DNA from: Pandoraea commovens
Lineage (GTDB): Bacteria; Pseudomonadota; Gammaproteobacteria; Burkholderiales; Burkholderiaceae
Reading direction: 5' to 3'
Assembly (NCBI RefSeq): GCF_902459615.1
Contig: NZ_CABPSA010000005.1
Coordinates: 310,001 to 374,000 of the forward strand
Length of the DNA: 64,000 nt
This document shows, piece after piece, positions 46,027 to 55,262 of the stretch (positions within the stretch are counted from its first letter, which is position 1; the number at the start of each line of letters is the position of its first letter). The notes beneath the pieces are model-generated. The model saw only the letters and a list, made by a program, of their open reading frames with translations. It ran no database searches and was not told where the DNA came from. A program made the translations under genes and the position numbers.

Positions 46027-46941
46027 TCAGGCGCAGGCCTGAAGTGCCGCGTCCGACGGCTCGAACAGTCCGATGTTCTGCGCCGTCTGCACAAAGCGCT
46101 GTACGCACGGGTTGCTGCTGGTCGCGCTCCATACCAACGCCACGTCGATATGCGGCGCGTGCAGCAGCGGCACGAACTGCACGTTCTCCGCGCGCGTGCT
46201 GCGCATCGAGCTGTGCACCAGTGCGACCCCGAGGCGCTGTCCGACCAGATTTACGATCGTCTGCTGGAAGTTCGTCTCCAGTCGAATACGCGGTGAAAAA
46301 CCTGCCTGGCGACAGTGGTCCGTGATGGTGTTGTGGATGAACGGCGATGCTTCACGCGGCGAAATGATGAAAGCATCGTCACGCAATTCGGCAACCGAAA
46401 TGGCCGAGCGCGCTGCTAGCCGATGACCGGCAGGCAGCGCCGCCACCAGCGGTTCGCGGAAGATGGTTTCCGTGCATAGCTCGACCGACGCATCGGAGGA
46501 ATACATGATGCCCACGTCCACCTTGCCGCAGCGAAGTTCGGCGGCGAGGTCGGTCGGAATCGACTCTTTGAGTTTGACCTCGATACGCGGAAACGCCGCA
46601 GCAAATGCGCGCGTGAGCACGGGAAGCACGCTGCATGCGACCGCAAACATGAAACCGGCGCACAGCATGCCTGAGTCGCCGACTTCGGCCGCGCGTGCGT
46701 GAGAGCGCGCCTGATCGAGCGTGGCGAGCACAGAGCGTGCGTCGCGATAGAAACGCTGTCCTGCCGCAGTGAGCGCCACGCTGCGCTGTGTGCGTTGAAA
46801 CAATACGACCCCCAACTCCTCTTCGAGCATCGCGATCTGACGCGACAACGGCGGTTGCGAGATGTGCAGCAAATTCGCTGCGCGCCCGAAGTGGAGTGTT
46901 TCGGCCAGTACTACGAAATAGCGAAGTTGCCTCAGTTCCAT
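46027..46941 (-). CDS. LysR-family regulator (BenM/CatM-like)
   Basis: 304 residues. Winged helix FGRAANLLHISQPPLSRQIAMLEEEL and a full effector domain. It lies between the aminotransferase (converging) and the sigma-54 activator (diverging, 207 bases). It may control the activator gene or the aminotransferase; nothing in the sequence decides this. The helix-turn-helix resembles regulators of aromatic or amino-acid catabolism. Confidence 0.92.
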   Translation of the reverse strand: MELRQLRYFVVLAETLHFGRAANLLHISQPPLSRQIAMLEEELGVVLFQRTQRSVALTAAGQRFYRDARSVLATLDQARSHARAAEVGDSGMLCAGFMFAVACSVLPVLTRAFAAAFPRIEVKLKESIPTDLAAELRCGKVDVGIMYSSDASVELCTETIFREPLVAALPAGHRLAARSAISVAELRDDAFIISPREASPFIHNTITDHCRQAGFSPRIRLETNFQQTIVNLVGQRLGVALVHSSMRSTRAENVQFVPLLHAPHIDVALVWSATSSNPCVQRFVQTAQNIGLFEPSDAALQACA

Positions 46942-47148
46942 GGAGCCTTCCCCCCTTAAAAGAACATCGGTTTCTATTCATAGCGAACCGGTATCAGTCA
47001 TCGCATCATATGGTATTGGAGACCGCTCGCGAATCGAACTATGCTTGGTCTTGCTTTATGGAGCACCCCCCACGGCATTCGCCATGATGCGATACCGCGC
47101 AGCCAAACGCAGCGCCCGCCAATTCCTATAAAGTTAATGAGAGACGCT

Positions 47149-48261
47149 ATGTACGCCCACGATCCGCTGGACCGTTCAAACGCAAACTTTCAGTACTCCT
47201 CCCGGCCAACGCTTGACCGGCTCTGCGGTAGCGATCCCTCCATGCTGGCCACCCTCGCGCGTGCCAGACTGCTCATCGATCGCCAACTTCCCATTCTGAT
47301 TCTCGGAGAAACCGGTACCGGCAAGGAGTACCTCTCACGCGCCCTGCATGACTACAGCGCACGCCGTCAGGCGAGCATGGTGTCGGTCAATTGCGGCTCG
47401 ATTCCCGAAAACCTTATCGAAAGCGAATTGTTCGGATACCAACGCGGCGCCTTCTCCGGTGCCCTCAACACCGGCATGAAGGGCAAGGTCGTACAGGCCG
47501 ATGGCGGAACGTTGTTCCTCGACGAAATCGGCGATATGCCCTTCGCACAGCAGACACGTTTGTTGCGCGTACTCTCCGAGCGGGAAGTCACGCCCATCGG
47601 CGCGTCCGCGCCGGTTCCCGTCGACCTGCAACTCATTTGTGCGACGCACCAGAATCTCGAATCCCGCGTGCAGACGGGGGCGTTTCGCGAAGACCTCTAT
47701 TACCGCGTAGCCGTCGGCATCGTGCATCTGCCGCCACTGCGTCTGCGGCAGGACCGCGCCTGGCTGCTCGACGCGATGATCGTCGCCGAATCTCACGGCA
47801 AAGCCAGTTTCGAATCGCTCGATCGCGAGACGCGTGAGCTACTGCTGTCCTATGCGTGGCCGGGCAACCTGCGTCAGATGCGTGCGGCCGTTCAGTACGC
47901 CTGTGCAGTCAGGAGCGGCGACACGATCCGTGTGTCCGACCTGCCTGCGAATCTGCTGCAAAGTGCGATGGCTCCCGCGATTGCGCCAGCGATGACACCG
48001 GCAGCCTTCTCGCCGGGCGCGTCCGTGGCGTCAGGGCCCGCTGGCAACATCCAGATCGCACCGCTCGCATCGCTATCGGCCATCGCCAACGGCGAGCGCG
48101 AGATCATTATTCGAGTGCTGTCGTCGCGACGCTGGAATATCTCCGCCGCCTCTCGCGAACTCGGCATTTGCCGCACGTCGCTCTATCGCAAACTGCGTGA
48201 ACTGCATATTCCTCATGTGCGCGATATGGGCAGCGACGTGTTGCTCGGACCGGATCGCTGA
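47149..48261 (+). CDS. Sigma-54-dependent activator without sensor domain
   Basis: 370 residues. The AAA+ domain begins about 20 residues from the N-terminus, with no receiver, GAF or PAS module. Walker A GETGTGKE, sigma-54 contact loop GAFSGA (usual form GAFTGA), Walker B GGTLFLDEIGDM, arginine finger region FREDLYYRV. After a 45-residue Ala/Pro linker comes a Fis-type helix-turn-helix (NISAASRELGICRTSLYRKL). GAGAG is well spaced for ATG 47149. Without a sensor it should be constitutively competent, or controlled by expression or a partner protein, like PspF or HrpS. Two sigma-54 promoters flank it at 38463 and 49713. Confidence 0.93.
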   Translation: MYAHDPLDRSNANFQYSSRPTLDRLCGSDPSMLATLARARLLIDRQLPILILGETGTGKEYLSRALHDYSARRQASMVSVNCGSIPENLIESELFGYQRGAFSGALNTGMKGKVVQADGGTLFLDEIGDMPFAQQTRLLRVLSEREVTPIGASAPVPVDLQLICATHQNLESRVQTGAFREDLYYRVAVGIVHLPPLRLRQDRAWLLDAMIVAESHGKASFESLDRETRELLLSYAWPGNLRQMRAAVQYACAVRSGDTIRVSDLPANLLQSAMAPAIAPAMTPAAFSPGASVASGPAGNIQIAPLASLSAIANGEREIIIRVLSSRRWNISAASRELGICRTSLYRKLRELHIPHVRDMGSDVLLGPDR

Positions 48262-48359
48262 TATCGACGCGAGAAACGAACGGCCGGACGACGGGGCCGC
48301 ATACGCCTCGCGCCCCTCGTCCACCGTTCGCTTCAATTCTCTTCCATCCCCTTACACCA

Positions 48360-49358
<999 letters not shown>

Positions 49359-49427
49359 TGTCGAACTCCTTTGAAGTGGTCGTAGGTCCGGCGTCTGTCG
49401 GTCGACGCCGGTACGTCGTCTTCACCA

Positions 49428-49443
49428 TGCAAGTTTCGATCCA
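49428..49443 (-). promoter_or_regulatory. Possible weak sigma-54 promoter of the reductase gene
   Basis: Minus strand TGGATCGAAACTTGCA. The GG to GC spacing is correct, but CA after TGG is replaced by AT. It would start transcription near 49417, about 59 bases before the reductase start. Confidence 0.3.
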
Positions 49444-49604
49444 TTGTTTTGTCTGCGACGTCGGCATTTCATTCGAATCGTCGCGCTGAACGGCACTCCC
49501 CTCACGTAACCCGCATGTCTGCTCGGAACACGACTGACGATCGTGCCGATGGCGACGCGCGACATCGCGGTTAGAACGCGTGTTCGACATCGCACACCTG
49601 CGCA

Positions 49605-49651
49605 AACAGCTGTCCGAAGCTGCGACACCTGTCGCAGCCTGCGACAGGTGT
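49605..49651. promoter_or_regulatory. Upstream activator sites for the PPTase promoter (predicted)
   Basis: Half-sites ACACCTGTCG (49625-49634) and CGACAGGTGT (49642-49651) form part of a perfect 13-bp inverted repeat (49624-49652), with the same 7-base gap as the mgo site, centred 76 bases before the -24 element. A further half-site, ACAGCTGTCC, is at 49605-49614. Confidence 0.7.
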
Positions 49652-49712
49652 CCGCGCATGTGATGCGGCATCGAAAGTAGCCGCCCACAGAGGGAACACG
49701 TGGCTGTCGATA

Positions 49713-49728
49713 TGGCATCCAAATTGCT
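49713..49728 (+). promoter_or_regulatory. Sigma-54 (-24/-12) promoter of the PPTase gene
   Basis: TGGCATCCAAATTGCT, with GG and GC 10 bases apart. 14 of 16 bases are identical to the mgo promoter at 38463. Expected start near 49739, 36 bases before the ATG at 49775. Confidence 0.78.
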
Positions 49729-49774
49729 TGGAGTCCGTCATTTGTCCTCGCCACCCACAGGCGCACGACACACG

Positions 49775-50530
49775 ATGAACAACGACAAGAACGCCGTGCA
49801 AGCGGGCACGGGGCTGGCGCTTTACGGGGCTTCGGGAGACGTATTGGCCCGATTCAGGGGATGGGCCGCGCATCTGAGCCCGGACGAGCGCAGGCGGGCG
49901 GACGCGTTTTCCCGACCGTCCGATCGGGAGGATTATGTTGCAGCGCACATTCTGGCGCGGGTCGCTGCGGCGCGCATTACCGGGCGTCCGGACACGCCCG
50001 GCCCGGCAGCGCGCACCTATGTTCTCGTGCAGCGCTGCGAGCAATGTGGCGGTGCGCATGGACGCCCGCGTCTGCCTGCGCATCCGGGCTTGCATGTGAG
50101 TCTGAGCCACACCCGGGGCGCGGTCGCTGCGGCGTGCGCGATCTTGCCCGTCGGCATCGACGTCGAACACTGGGACGAAGCACTCGCCCCGGACGTCGAC
50201 CTCCCCGGCCTGAACGAGCGCGAGCGCAAGCGACTCGGCGCGTTCGCCAGCGTCGCCTGCACGCATCATGCACCGTCGCCACGTGCGCTGGCCTGGTTGC
50301 GTCTCTGGACGCGCAAAGAGAGCCTGATCAAGGTCGGCGGCACGACGCTGGACGAGATGAGCGGTATCGACCTGTCGGCCCTGCCAATGAGCGAAGCGCC
50401 GCTGCGCGCCTGGCAACGTCGCGTGGCACATGGCGTGTGGGCGATGACCGACTGGCTGGACCCGGCGCTGCGCGTGACGGGCACCGTCTCCAGCGCAGGG
50501 GGGGTGAGCGTCGAGCGCATCGACGCATGA
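49775..50530 (+). CDS. Sfp-type 4'-phosphopantetheinyl transferase
   Basis: 251 residues. Motifs: VSLSHTRGAVAAA, magnesium-binding VGIDVEHWDE, and WTRKESLIKVGG (W-x-K-E-x3-K), the Sfp/EntD pattern. Transfers phosphopantetheine from CoA to a carrier-domain Ser, converting apo NRPS or PKS to the active form. A start as far back as 49700 is open in frame, but the promoter at 49713-49728 lies after it, so I use ATG 49775. The only carrier domain in this window is that of the A-T-R synthetase at 40487, and both genes have matching sigma-54 promoters and activator sites. It is therefore the likely dedicated partner. Confidence 0.93.
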   Translation: MNNDKNAVQAGTGLALYGASGDVLARFRGWAAHLSPDERRRADAFSRPSDREDYVAAHILARVAAARITGRPDTPGPAARTYVLVQRCEQCGGAHGRPRLPAHPGLHVSLSHTRGAVAAACAILPVGIDVEHWDEALAPDVDLPGLNERERKRLGAFASVACTHHAPSPRALAWLRLWTRKESLIKVGGTTLDEMSGIDLSALPMSEAPLRAWQRRVAHGVWAMTDWLDPALRVTGTVSSAGGVSVERIDA

Positions 50531-50551
50531 CGTCGATCACGCATTCGACGC

Positions 50552-50584
50552 AAAAAAAGTAAGCCGCCCGAGGGCGGCTTACTT
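50552..50584. terminator. Bidirectional terminator
   Basis: A 12-bp stem (50558-50569 with 50572-50583) between the converging PPTase and ahpF genes. An A7 run on the left serves as the T tract for ahpF. Confidence 0.9.
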
Positions 50585-50613
50585 CATGGCAACGACAATG
50601 ACCCGATGCGTGT

Positions 50614-52206
50614 TCAGGCCACAGCGGCTTCGTTCTGCTCGGCGTCGACTTCGTCTTCTACCGAGCTGAGCATCAGGTGTTCGAACGCGCCGAGCGACGC
50701 CTTCGCGCCTTCGCCGACAGCGATCACGATCTGCTTGAACGGCACGGTCGTCACGTCGCCTGCGGCGAACACACCCGGCACCGAGGTCGCGCCCTTGGCA
50801 TCGACTTCGATCTCGCCATGACGCGAGAGCGACACCGTGCCCTTGAGCCATTCGGTGTTCGGCACCAGACCGATCTGGACGAACACGCCTTCGAGCGCAA
50901 TCGTCGAACGCTCGCCCGTCGCACGGTTGAGGTAAGTCAGGCCGTTCACCTTCTGACCGTCACCGACGATCTCGGTCGTTTGCGCATTCATCAACACACG
51001 CACATTCGGCAGGCTGCGCAGCTTGCGCTGGAGCACCTCGTCGGCGCGCAGCTGGGTGCCGTATTCGATCAGCGTGACTTCCTTGACGATGCCCGCCAGA
51101 TCGATGGCCGCTTCTACGCCCGAGTTGCCGCCCCCAACCACTGCAACGCGCTTGCCCTTGAAGAGCGGGCCGTCGCAGTGTGGGCAGTAGGCCACGCCGC
51201 GATTGCGGTATTCGCGCTCGCCCGGCGCGCCGATTTCACGCCAGCGTGCACCGGTGGCCAACACCACGGCGCGAGCCTTGAGCACCGCACCGCTGGCCAG
51301 ATGCACTTCGTGAATCTTGCCTGGGATGAGCGCTTCGGCACGTTGCGTGTCGATGATGTCGACGTCGTACGTCTTCACGTGCTGTTCGAGCGCCGTGGCG
51401 AATTTCGGCCCTTCGGTGTGCGTGACGGAGACGAAGTTCTCGATGGCCATCGTGTCGAGCACTTGACCGCCGAAACGCTCAGCCACTACGCCCGTCGCAA
51501 TACCCTTGCGAGCAGCGTAAATCGCAGCCGCCGCACCTGCGGGGCCACCACCCACGATCAGCATGTCGTAGACCGGCTTGTTTTCCAGCGCTTTCGCTGC
51601 ACGCGCCGTCGCCCCCGTGTCGAGCTTTGCCAGCAGTTCCTTCACGCTGGTGCGGCCTTGCGTGAACGATTCGCCGTTGAGGAACACCGTCGGCACGGCC
51701 ATCACCTGACGCGCTTCCACTTCGCTCTGGAACAGCGCGCCGTCAATGGTGACTTGCTGGATACGCGGATTGATCAGCGCCATCACATTCAACGCCTGCA
51801 CGACTTCCGGGCAGTTCTGGCACGACAGCGAAATATACGTCTCGAAGCGGAAGTCGCCATCGAGCGCGCGAACCTGTTCGATGGTGTCGTCGTCGAGCTT
51901 GAGCGGGTGACCGCCGACCTGCAACAGTGCCAGCACCAGCGACGTGAACTCGTGGCCCATCGGCAATCCGGCGAAGCGAATACGCGGTGCCTCGCCCGGC
52001 GTGCCGATCGCGAACGACGGACGACGCTCGTCGGCATCGGTGCGTGCCACGACGGCGATCTTGTCCGACAGCGGGGCGATCTCTTCGACCAGCGCCTTCA
52101 TTTCTGCAGACTTGGGGCTATCGTCGAGCCACACGGCGATTTCGATGGGGCGCGTGACTTTCTGGAGATACGTTTGCAACTGGGCTTTGAGGTTCGCGTC
52201 CAACAT
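50614..52206 (-). CDS. ahpF: AhpF, alkyl hydroperoxide reductase flavoprotein
   Basis: 530 residues. N-terminal double thioredoxin-like domain with redox CQNC ([11 protein letters not shown], near residue 130), then an FAD domain ([17 protein letters not shown]), the thioredoxin-reductase-type disulfide CPHC ([11 protein letters not shown]), an NADH domain ([16 protein letters not shown]) and the second FAD block ([16 protein letters not shown]). Recycles AhpC with NADH. It follows ahpC on the same strand by 195 bases, which contain no gene; probably one unit. Confidence 0.97.
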   Translation of the reverse strand: MLDANLKAQLQTYLQKVTRPIEIAVWLDDSPKSAEMKALVEEIAPLSDKIAVVARTDADERRPSFAIGTPGEAPRIRFAGLPMGHEFTSLVLALLQVGGHPLKLDDDTIEQVRALDGDFRFETYISLSCQNCPEVVQALNVMALINPRIQQVTIDGALFQSEVEARQVMAVPTVFLNGESFTQGRTSVKELLAKLDTGATARAAKALENKPVYDMLIVGGGPAGAAAAIYAARKGIATGVVAERFGGQVLDTMAIENFVSVTHTEGPKFATALEQHVKTYDVDIIDTQRAEALIPGKIHEVHLASGAVLKARAVVLATGARWREIGAPGEREYRNRGVAYCPHCDGPLFKGKRVAVVGGGNSGVEAAIDLAGIVKEVTLIEYGTQLRADEVLQRKLRSLPNVRVLMNAQTTEIVGDGQKVNGLTYLNRATGERSTIALEGVFVQIGLVPNTEWLKGTVSLSRHGEIEVDAKGATSVPGVFAAGDVTTVPFKQIVIAVGEGAKASLGAFEHLMLSSVEDEVDAEQNEAAVA

Positions 52207-52401
52207 GGCTGTTTTTCCGTCTCGATAGGGTGAGCGAGGTCCACCGCGTCGGCCGGGGGCTGGCGCAGGTAAGCGTCGGGAATTCGGGGTTGGGTGCCGG
52301 CGCAGCGGGCTTTAGGGGGGACCCGCGCGCCGGCAGGTGACGCCGCTGCGTGACAGGAGCGGCGCTTGCTGCGGTACTACCGGTGAAACTCTGGGTGGTG
52401 C

Positions 52402-52965
52402 TTAGATCTTGCCGATCAGGTCGAGCGACGGGCTCAGCGTTTCAGCGCCCGGCGTCCACTTGGCGGGGCAGACTTCGCCCGGGTGAGCGGCGATGTACTG
52501 CGCTGCCTGCACCTTGCGCAGCAGTTCCTTGGCGTCGCGGCCAATGCCGTTGTCATGGATTTCGCACAGCTTGATCTCGCCTTCCGGGTTGATCACGAAC
52601 GTGCCACGCAGCGCCAGGCCTTCTTCTTCGATCAGCACGTCGAAGTTGCGCGAGATCGCCAGCGTCGGGTCCGCCACCATCGGGTACTGGATCTTCTGGA
52701 TCGTGTCCGACGTGTCGTGCCAGGCCTTGTGCGTGAAATGGGTGTCGGTCGACACGCTGTAGATCTCCACGCCCAGCTTCTTGAATTCTTCGTAATGGTC
52801 GGCCAGATCGCCAAGCTCGGTCGGGCACACGAAGGTGAAGTCGGCCGGATAGAACACCACCACCGACCACTTGCCCTTCAGGGTTTCGTCGGTCACGGTG
52901 ATGAAGTCGCCGTTTTGATAGGCGTTGGCTTTGAACGGCTTGATCTGGGTGTTGATGATCGGCAT
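52402..52965 (-). CDS. ahpC: AhpC, 2-Cys peroxiredoxin
   Basis: 187 residues, the standard AhpC length. Peroxidatic Cys in [13 protein letters not shown] (about residue 47) and resolving Cys in [11 protein letters not shown] (about 166). Reduces hydrogen peroxide, organic peroxides and peroxynitrite, and is re-reduced by AhpF encoded downstream. No oxyR is adjacent. A TATAAT box lies upstream. Confidence 0.97.
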   Translation of the reverse strand: MPIINTQIKPFKANAYQNGDFITVTDETLKGKWSVVVFYPADFTFVCPTELGDLADHYEEFKKLGVEIYSVSTDTHFTHKAWHDTSDTIQKIQYPMVADPTLAISRNFDVLIEEEGLALRGTFVINPEGEIKLCEIHDNGIGRDAKELLRKVQAAQYIAAHPGEVCPAKWTPGAETLSPSLDLIGKI

Positions 52966-53033
52966 GTCGTAGTCTCTTGGACGGGGTGGAAAGTGTTCCC
53001 AGTATGCCGAATGCTATCGATATGTAGAAATTG

Positions 53034-53039
53034 ATTATA
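53034..53039 (-). promoter_or_regulatory. -10 box of the ahpC promoter (predicted)
   Basis: Perfect TATAAT on the minus strand, about 70 bases before the ahpC start. I see no good -35 element and no clear OxyR site (ATAG-N7-CTAT pattern), so an activator may be needed. Confidence 0.45.
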
Positions 53040-53055
53040 AAAATCTATGCGATTA

Positions 53056-53085
53056 AGCCAGGCTATCGGGGCCGATAGCCTGGCT
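53056..53085 (-). terminator. 14-bp inverted repeat, probable terminator
   Basis: Perfect arms 53056-53069 and 53072-53085 with a 2-base centre, about 50 bases past the end of the beta-propeller gene and upstream of ahpC. The T tract is imperfect (AATCGCATAGATTTTT). Confidence 0.6.
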
Positions 53086-53132
53086 GCTATGACGACCGCC
53101 CCCATCCGGACGGCCACGGGATTCGGACCCTC

Positions 53133-53813
53133 TCAGCGGTTCGAGCCCTTCGGATAACGCACCGCGCGCACCTTGCCGCTGGCTGCGCCGCCGCAGTAGA
53201 ACGTGCCGTTGCCGTCATACTCGAGGCCGCTCACGACCAGACCGTCCGGCATCTGGACACGCTTCAGAACTTCGCCGCTGACGGCATCGATCTGGCGCAG
53301 TTCGCTCTCGTCGTTCTCCCACGTGCCGTGCCATAGTTCGTCGTTCGCCCACGTCACGCCGGTCACGAAGCGATCGGATTCGATCGTGCGTAGCACGCGT
53401 CCATCGGTCGGGTCGACTTGCAGGATGCGTCGGTCGCGATACTGTCCGACCCACAGACTGCCCTCGGCCCACGTCAAACCCGAGTTACTACCGCGATCTG
53501 CCGGTGCAGGAATCGAATGCACCACGCGGCCGGTGGACGGCTCGATCTTGTCGATGCGCGACTCGGCGATCTGGTACAGATGCTTGCCATCGAAAGCGGT
53601 GCCCGCATCGCTCGGCGCATCGACGGTGTGGCTGACCTTGCCGTTCGCGGGATCGAAGGCGACGAGGGTCTCGCCTGTCGCCGCCCATACCTGCTGCCCG
53701 TCGAAGGTCACGCCGTGGATGCGATCGATGCCCGGAAAGGGGCCGTATTCGCTGATGATGTCGGCTGCGCTCACGGCGGCCGTGCGGAAGTTTCGTTGCG
53801 GTGTGCTCGTCAT
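53133..53813 (-). CDS. Beta-propeller protein (glutamine-cyclotransferase-like fold)
   Basis: 226 residues, no signal peptide, so cytoplasmic. It consists of about five repeats of roughly 40 residues with the pattern W/L-x-G-x(2-8)-I-x-x-I-D-P-x-x-G-x-V (FDPANGKVSHTVDAP, IEPSTGRVVHSIPAP, VDPTDGRVLRTIES, IDAVSGEVLKRVQMP), a strand geometry of beta-propellers such as streptogramin lyase or glutaminyl cyclase. No catalytic set can be identified. GGAG precedes the ATG. It is 44 bases after the TPR/winged-helix gene on the same strand, so co-expressed. Confidence 0.75.
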   Translation of the reverse strand: MTSTPQRNFRTAAVSAADIISEYGPFPGIDRIHGVTFDGQQVWAATGETLVAFDPANGKVSHTVDAPSDAGTAFDGKHLYQIAESRIDKIEPSTGRVVHSIPAPADRGSNSGLTWAEGSLWVGQYRDRRILQVDPTDGRVLRTIESDRFVTGVTWANDELWHGTWENDESELRQIDAVSGEVLKRVQMPDGLVVSGLEYDGNGTFYCGGAASGKVRAVRYPKGSNR

Positions 53814-53857
53814 ATCAGGCTCCGGTTGTTACGCCGCGTTCGGCGTGCAAGTCCACT

Positions 53858-55138
53858 CTAGCCAAACGACCATCCGGCAGGGAGTAACAAAATTGTCGTG
53901 AATTGGGTGAGCGGCGGCGCCATCCAGCGCCGCGCCCGCGCGAGGCCGACGGCACGCACGCGCCCTTCCGCTTCCAGTTCGCCGAGTGCGCGCTGGACCG
54001 AGCGCTGGCTCGCGTTCAATGCGAGTGCAAGTGCCGACGTCGACCAGGCCGCGCCGTCTGCCAGCAACGCGACGAGCGAGGCGCGCTCGCCGTCGATGGG
54101 CGGTAGCAGGACGGTCACGGAAGGTCTGGCGATGTCAGGAGCGGCGACTGTCGTGGCTCGCTCGCTTGCGTGAGTGCGTGGGTGAACGTCAAGGGGGCGC
54201 AAGGCAAAGCCGCGCGGTGTTGCATCGATCTCAGCGATGCCTTTGAGCACACTGCGCAAGCGTCCGATTTCGACACGCAGGCGCGCCCGATGCGTCTCGT
54301 CGGGACGACGCAGGCGGAACGCGTCGGCGATCAGTGTCTCTCTGTCGATATCCCCTGGCCACGCACGCGCCAGATGCAACGCAAGCGTGAACAGCACCGG
54401 CCGTCTGGCCAGCGGACGCCACACGTTGCCCGTCCCGATACCTCGACGGCAGGCATCGACCACCAGGGTGTCCGAGTGCAGGAGTGTCGCGGCCTCCGCG
54501 AGCGACAGCATCTGTTCGCCATCGCGATGCCAGCGTCTCGCTGCCGGACGCCCCATCGTCTCGCGAAGACGCCGCACTTCGGCGCTGAGCGCCGGAACGT
54601 CGGCGGTCGCCGCTGCGGCCTGCGCCTGGGCGAGCGCGGCATGAGCGTCGGCGATGCGTAGCGTACGTAAGGCAAGTTCTGCTGTCGTCAGTGCATGCAC
54701 GGCCGTCAATCGTGCAGGTGCATGGGGCAACGGCGCATCTTGCAGGGCAAGTGCTGCGGCATCGAGTTTGCCGAGCAGCAACAGACGCCGCGCAACGATC
54801 AACCGCGCGAGCATGGCGTTGGGGAAATCACCGCACTCGGCAAGCTGTGACGCAGCGGCTTGTAGCGACCGGTGCGTGCCACCGAGGTCTCGCATAGCGA
54901 GCGCGACCTCGGCATCCGCAACGACACACCGTGCACGAGCGACCGACTCATGCGTGCCGAAGCCACGCGCAGCACGCTTGAGCAGATCCCGGGCGCGAGC
55001 GAAATCCCCAAGCTGCGCCATCGCAATCCCACGCAACGCAAGGGCCGGCGGGTCATCGCGAAGCGCCACACGACGCAGTGCGCCGAGCGGATCGCCCGAC
55101 GCCAGCGCGCGGGCCGAAGCGGCAATGAGGGAGTCCAT
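53858..55138 (-). CDS. TPR-like protein with C-terminal winged helix
   Basis: 426 residues. The first 200 are Ala-rich helices in 30-40-residue repeats (TPR-like: ALRGIAMAQLGDFARARDLL). A middle segment around 240-310 (LFTLALHLARAWPGDIDRETLIADAF) resembles the winged region of SARP/OmpR-type regulators. The end has a helix-turn-helix (WSTSALALALNASQRSVQRALGELEAEGRVRAVG). Probably a cytoplasmic transcription factor, controlling itself and the beta-propeller gene behind it. I do not recognise a characterised relative. Confidence 0.7.
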   Translation of the reverse strand: MDSLIAASARALASGDPLGALRRVALRDDPPALALRGIAMAQLGDFARARDLLKRAARGFGTHESVARARCVVADAEVALAMRDLGGTHRSLQAAASQLAECGDFPNAMLARLIVARRLLLLGKLDAAALALQDAPLPHAPARLTAVHALTTAELALRTLRIADAHAALAQAQAAAATADVPALSAEVRRLRETMGRPAARRWHRDGEQMLSLAEAATLLHSDTLVVDACRRGIGTGNVWRPLARRPVLFTLALHLARAWPGDIDRETLIADAFRLRRPDETHRARLRVEIGRLRSVLKGIAEIDATPRGFALRPLDVHPRTHASERATTVAAPDIARPSVTVLLPPIDGERASLVALLADGAAWSTSALALALNASQRSVQRALGELEAEGRVRAVGLARARRWMAPPLTQFTTILLLPAGWSFG

Positions 55139-55262
55139 CGCGGGATATTACCGCGCGCGACAGCCAAGTCCTGGACCGAGTGCTGTCGAACGGTCGCACG
55201 ACGGATGCAAAGTTCTAGGCCCAGTAACCGTTAAAATCGGGGTTTTCGTCCGGAATACGTCC

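Larger units (their letters stand above)
49359..49774. other. Divergent control region between reductase and PPTase genes
   Basis: 416 bases without a gene. It holds a weak sigma-54-like motif towards the reductase, a cluster of ACA-CTGT half-sites (49593-49652) and the PPTase promoter, all listed separately. Confidence 0.7.

Noticed and set aside
46942-47148. Sigma-54 promoter or activator half-site before the activator gene itself
   Set aside because: GG and GC pairs are present but not at 10-base spacing, and no ACA-CTGT half-site is found, so autoregulation is not supported.
50677-52233. 518-codon plus-strand frame opposite ahpF
   Set aside because: Shadow of ahpF, whose flavin and disulfide motifs are all intact on the minus strand.
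52966-53055. OxyR site in front of ahpC
   Set aside because: Several ATAG/CTAT-like words occur, but the four-element spacing does not fit; only a -10 box can be supported.
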